DNA of 64,000 nucleotides, taken from the NCBI RefSeq assembly GCF_003950325.1, contig NZ_PXZH01000003.1:1-64000 (forward strand), in the 5' to 3' direction. A program made the translations under genes and the position numbers. This document shows positions 63,355-64,000 of the stretch, in pieces. Numbering within the stretch: position 1 is the stretch's first letter; every line of letters begins with the position of its first letter. The notes beneath the pieces are model-generated. The model ran no database searches. It saw nothing but the letters and a program-made list of their open reading frames with translations, and was not told the DNA's origin. The stretch is from Vagococcus humatus (lineage in GTDB: Bacteria > Bacillota > Bacilli > Lactobacillales > Vagococcaceae).

Positions 63355-64000
63355 TTAATCAAGATATTCATCAAAATCAACTATTGCATCATTAGGCACC
63401 ATTTGAGCAGTAAATTTTGTTCCTTTAGTTATTATCTTTTTTATAATTTCTCGCTCTCTATCAGTTAAATGAATTGTTTGACGATATTTTCTTGTATCTT
63501 TCCTAGCAGGGACATTGCCTAAATTTATCTCTTTAAAAATAAAGTCTTTTTTATCTATCTCTTTTAATGTCTCAACTCGTAAAATTAACACAAGTATATT
63601 CTCGTTCTTGTAAGAAACATCATCTCGGAAACGCTTAACAGCAGTATCAGTGGATAAAATAGATAATTTAACCTGTTCAGGACAAGCCATTTTTAACGCA
63701 ATTTTTTGTGTAGGATTGTTGATAGCTAAATCGTCAATAACAACAATTCGATTAACTTGTAGATAGGGAAGCCATGCAGTAGTAACTTGACCATGAATCC
63801 CTCTAGAATCTATACGCACATGTATTGTTGATTGTTTAGCTTTACTTTCTTTTTTTGTTATAAGTATTTCAGAATTTGTGCTCTCTAAATCTTTAACCTG
63901 TTCTTTAGCTTGCAAATCCTTAATTCCTGTTTGGCCGACTAAAATTATCTCTTCCTTTGATGCATTGGGTGTCAAAACAGCCATCAAAACCATAGGAAAA
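63355..64000 (-). CDS. PTS mannose/sorbose-family IIAB component, truncated by the window edge
   Basis: The visible 215 or so residues contain a IIB domain (about 55-212) with the phosphorylated His in IDSRGIHGQVTTAWLP and VNRIVVIDDLAINN. The first residues (PMVLMAVLTPNASKEEIILVGQTGI) look like the end of a IIA domain, and the frame stays open to the edge, so this is probably a IIA-IIB fusion whose start is outside. It is the first visible gene of the PTS operon. Confidence 0.85.
   Translation of the reverse strand, partial: FPMVLMAVLTPNASKEEIILVGQTGIKDLQAKEQVKDLESTNSEILITKKESKAKQSTIHVRIDSRGIHGQVTTAWLPYLQVNRIVVIDDLAINNPTQKIALKMACPEQVKLSILSTDTAVKRFRDDVSYKNENILVLILRVETLKEIDKKDFIFKEINLGNVPARKDTRKYRQTIHLTDREREIIKKIITKGTKFTAQMVPNDAIVDFDEYLD

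Overview
The window is AT-rich, low-GC Gram-positive DNA with strong AGGAGG-type ribosome binding sites, tandem TTGACA/TATAAT promoters, U-rich intrinsic terminators and a T-box leader. Together with the type II-A CRISPR-Cas system (Cas9 of the Enterococcus/Streptococcus type), the Lactobacillales-style pdu operon and the ECF and mannose-family PTS genes, this points to a lactic acid bacterium, most likely Enterococcaceae (Enterococcus or Vagococcus). That placement is inference; no rRNA gene body lies in the window.

Layout. 1-500: promoters and leader of what looks like an rRNA operon running off the left edge (minus strand). 0.5-11.5 kb: housekeeping and stress genes: a small unknown gene behind a structured leader, an MscS channel, an HxlR-controlled flavin oxidoreductase pair, an endonuclease III-like protein, a FUSC membrane protein, a CofE-like ligase with a divergent LysR regulator, a T-box-controlled NhaC-type transporter and a HAD phosphatase. 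11.6-15.6 kb: an ECF transporter (T, fused A-A, S, plus a transcobalamin-like lipoprotein), probably for vitamin B12. 15.7-31.9 kb: a complete 1,2-propanediol/glycerol-utilisation microcompartment operon (pduABCDEGHKJL-eutJ-pduMNO-haem-binding-pduPQ-glpF-ackA, then pduV and pduU), all on the minus strand, with its PocR regulator divergent at 32.2 kb. Behind pocR, on the opposite strand, sits a cobalamin riboswitch with its own strong promoter, the arrangement known in Listeria as the riboswitch-controlled antisense RNA to pocR.

34.9-42.1 kb: a type II-A CRISPR-Cas locus: 13-repeat array, csn2, cas2, cas1, cas9 and a divergent tracrRNA. 42.2-47.8 kb: a four-gene set (GH29 fucosidase, ROK kinase, glycosylasparaginase, PepV-like peptidase) matching the logic of core N-glycan (fucosyl-GlcNAc-Asn) breakdown, under two promoters that share a palindromic operator. 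47.9-50 kb: a MazG-like hydrolase next to a GIY-YIG/DUF2075 helicase. 50.2-64 kb: a uronic-acid polysaccharide locus with DUF2264, a frameshifted heparinase II/III-like gene, GH88, an ABC sugar transporter, an AraC regulator with a clear direct-repeat operator, YesL-like and DUF3604 proteins and a mannose-family PTS cut off by the right edge.

How it fits together. The pdu shell needs coenzyme B12: PduCDE uses it, PduGH and PduO repair and re-adenosylate it, the ECF module probably imports it, and the B12 riboswitch antisense to pocR would let the cell switch on the operon only when B12 is present. No cobalamin biosynthesis genes are visible here. The right third is devoted to scavenging host-type glycans.
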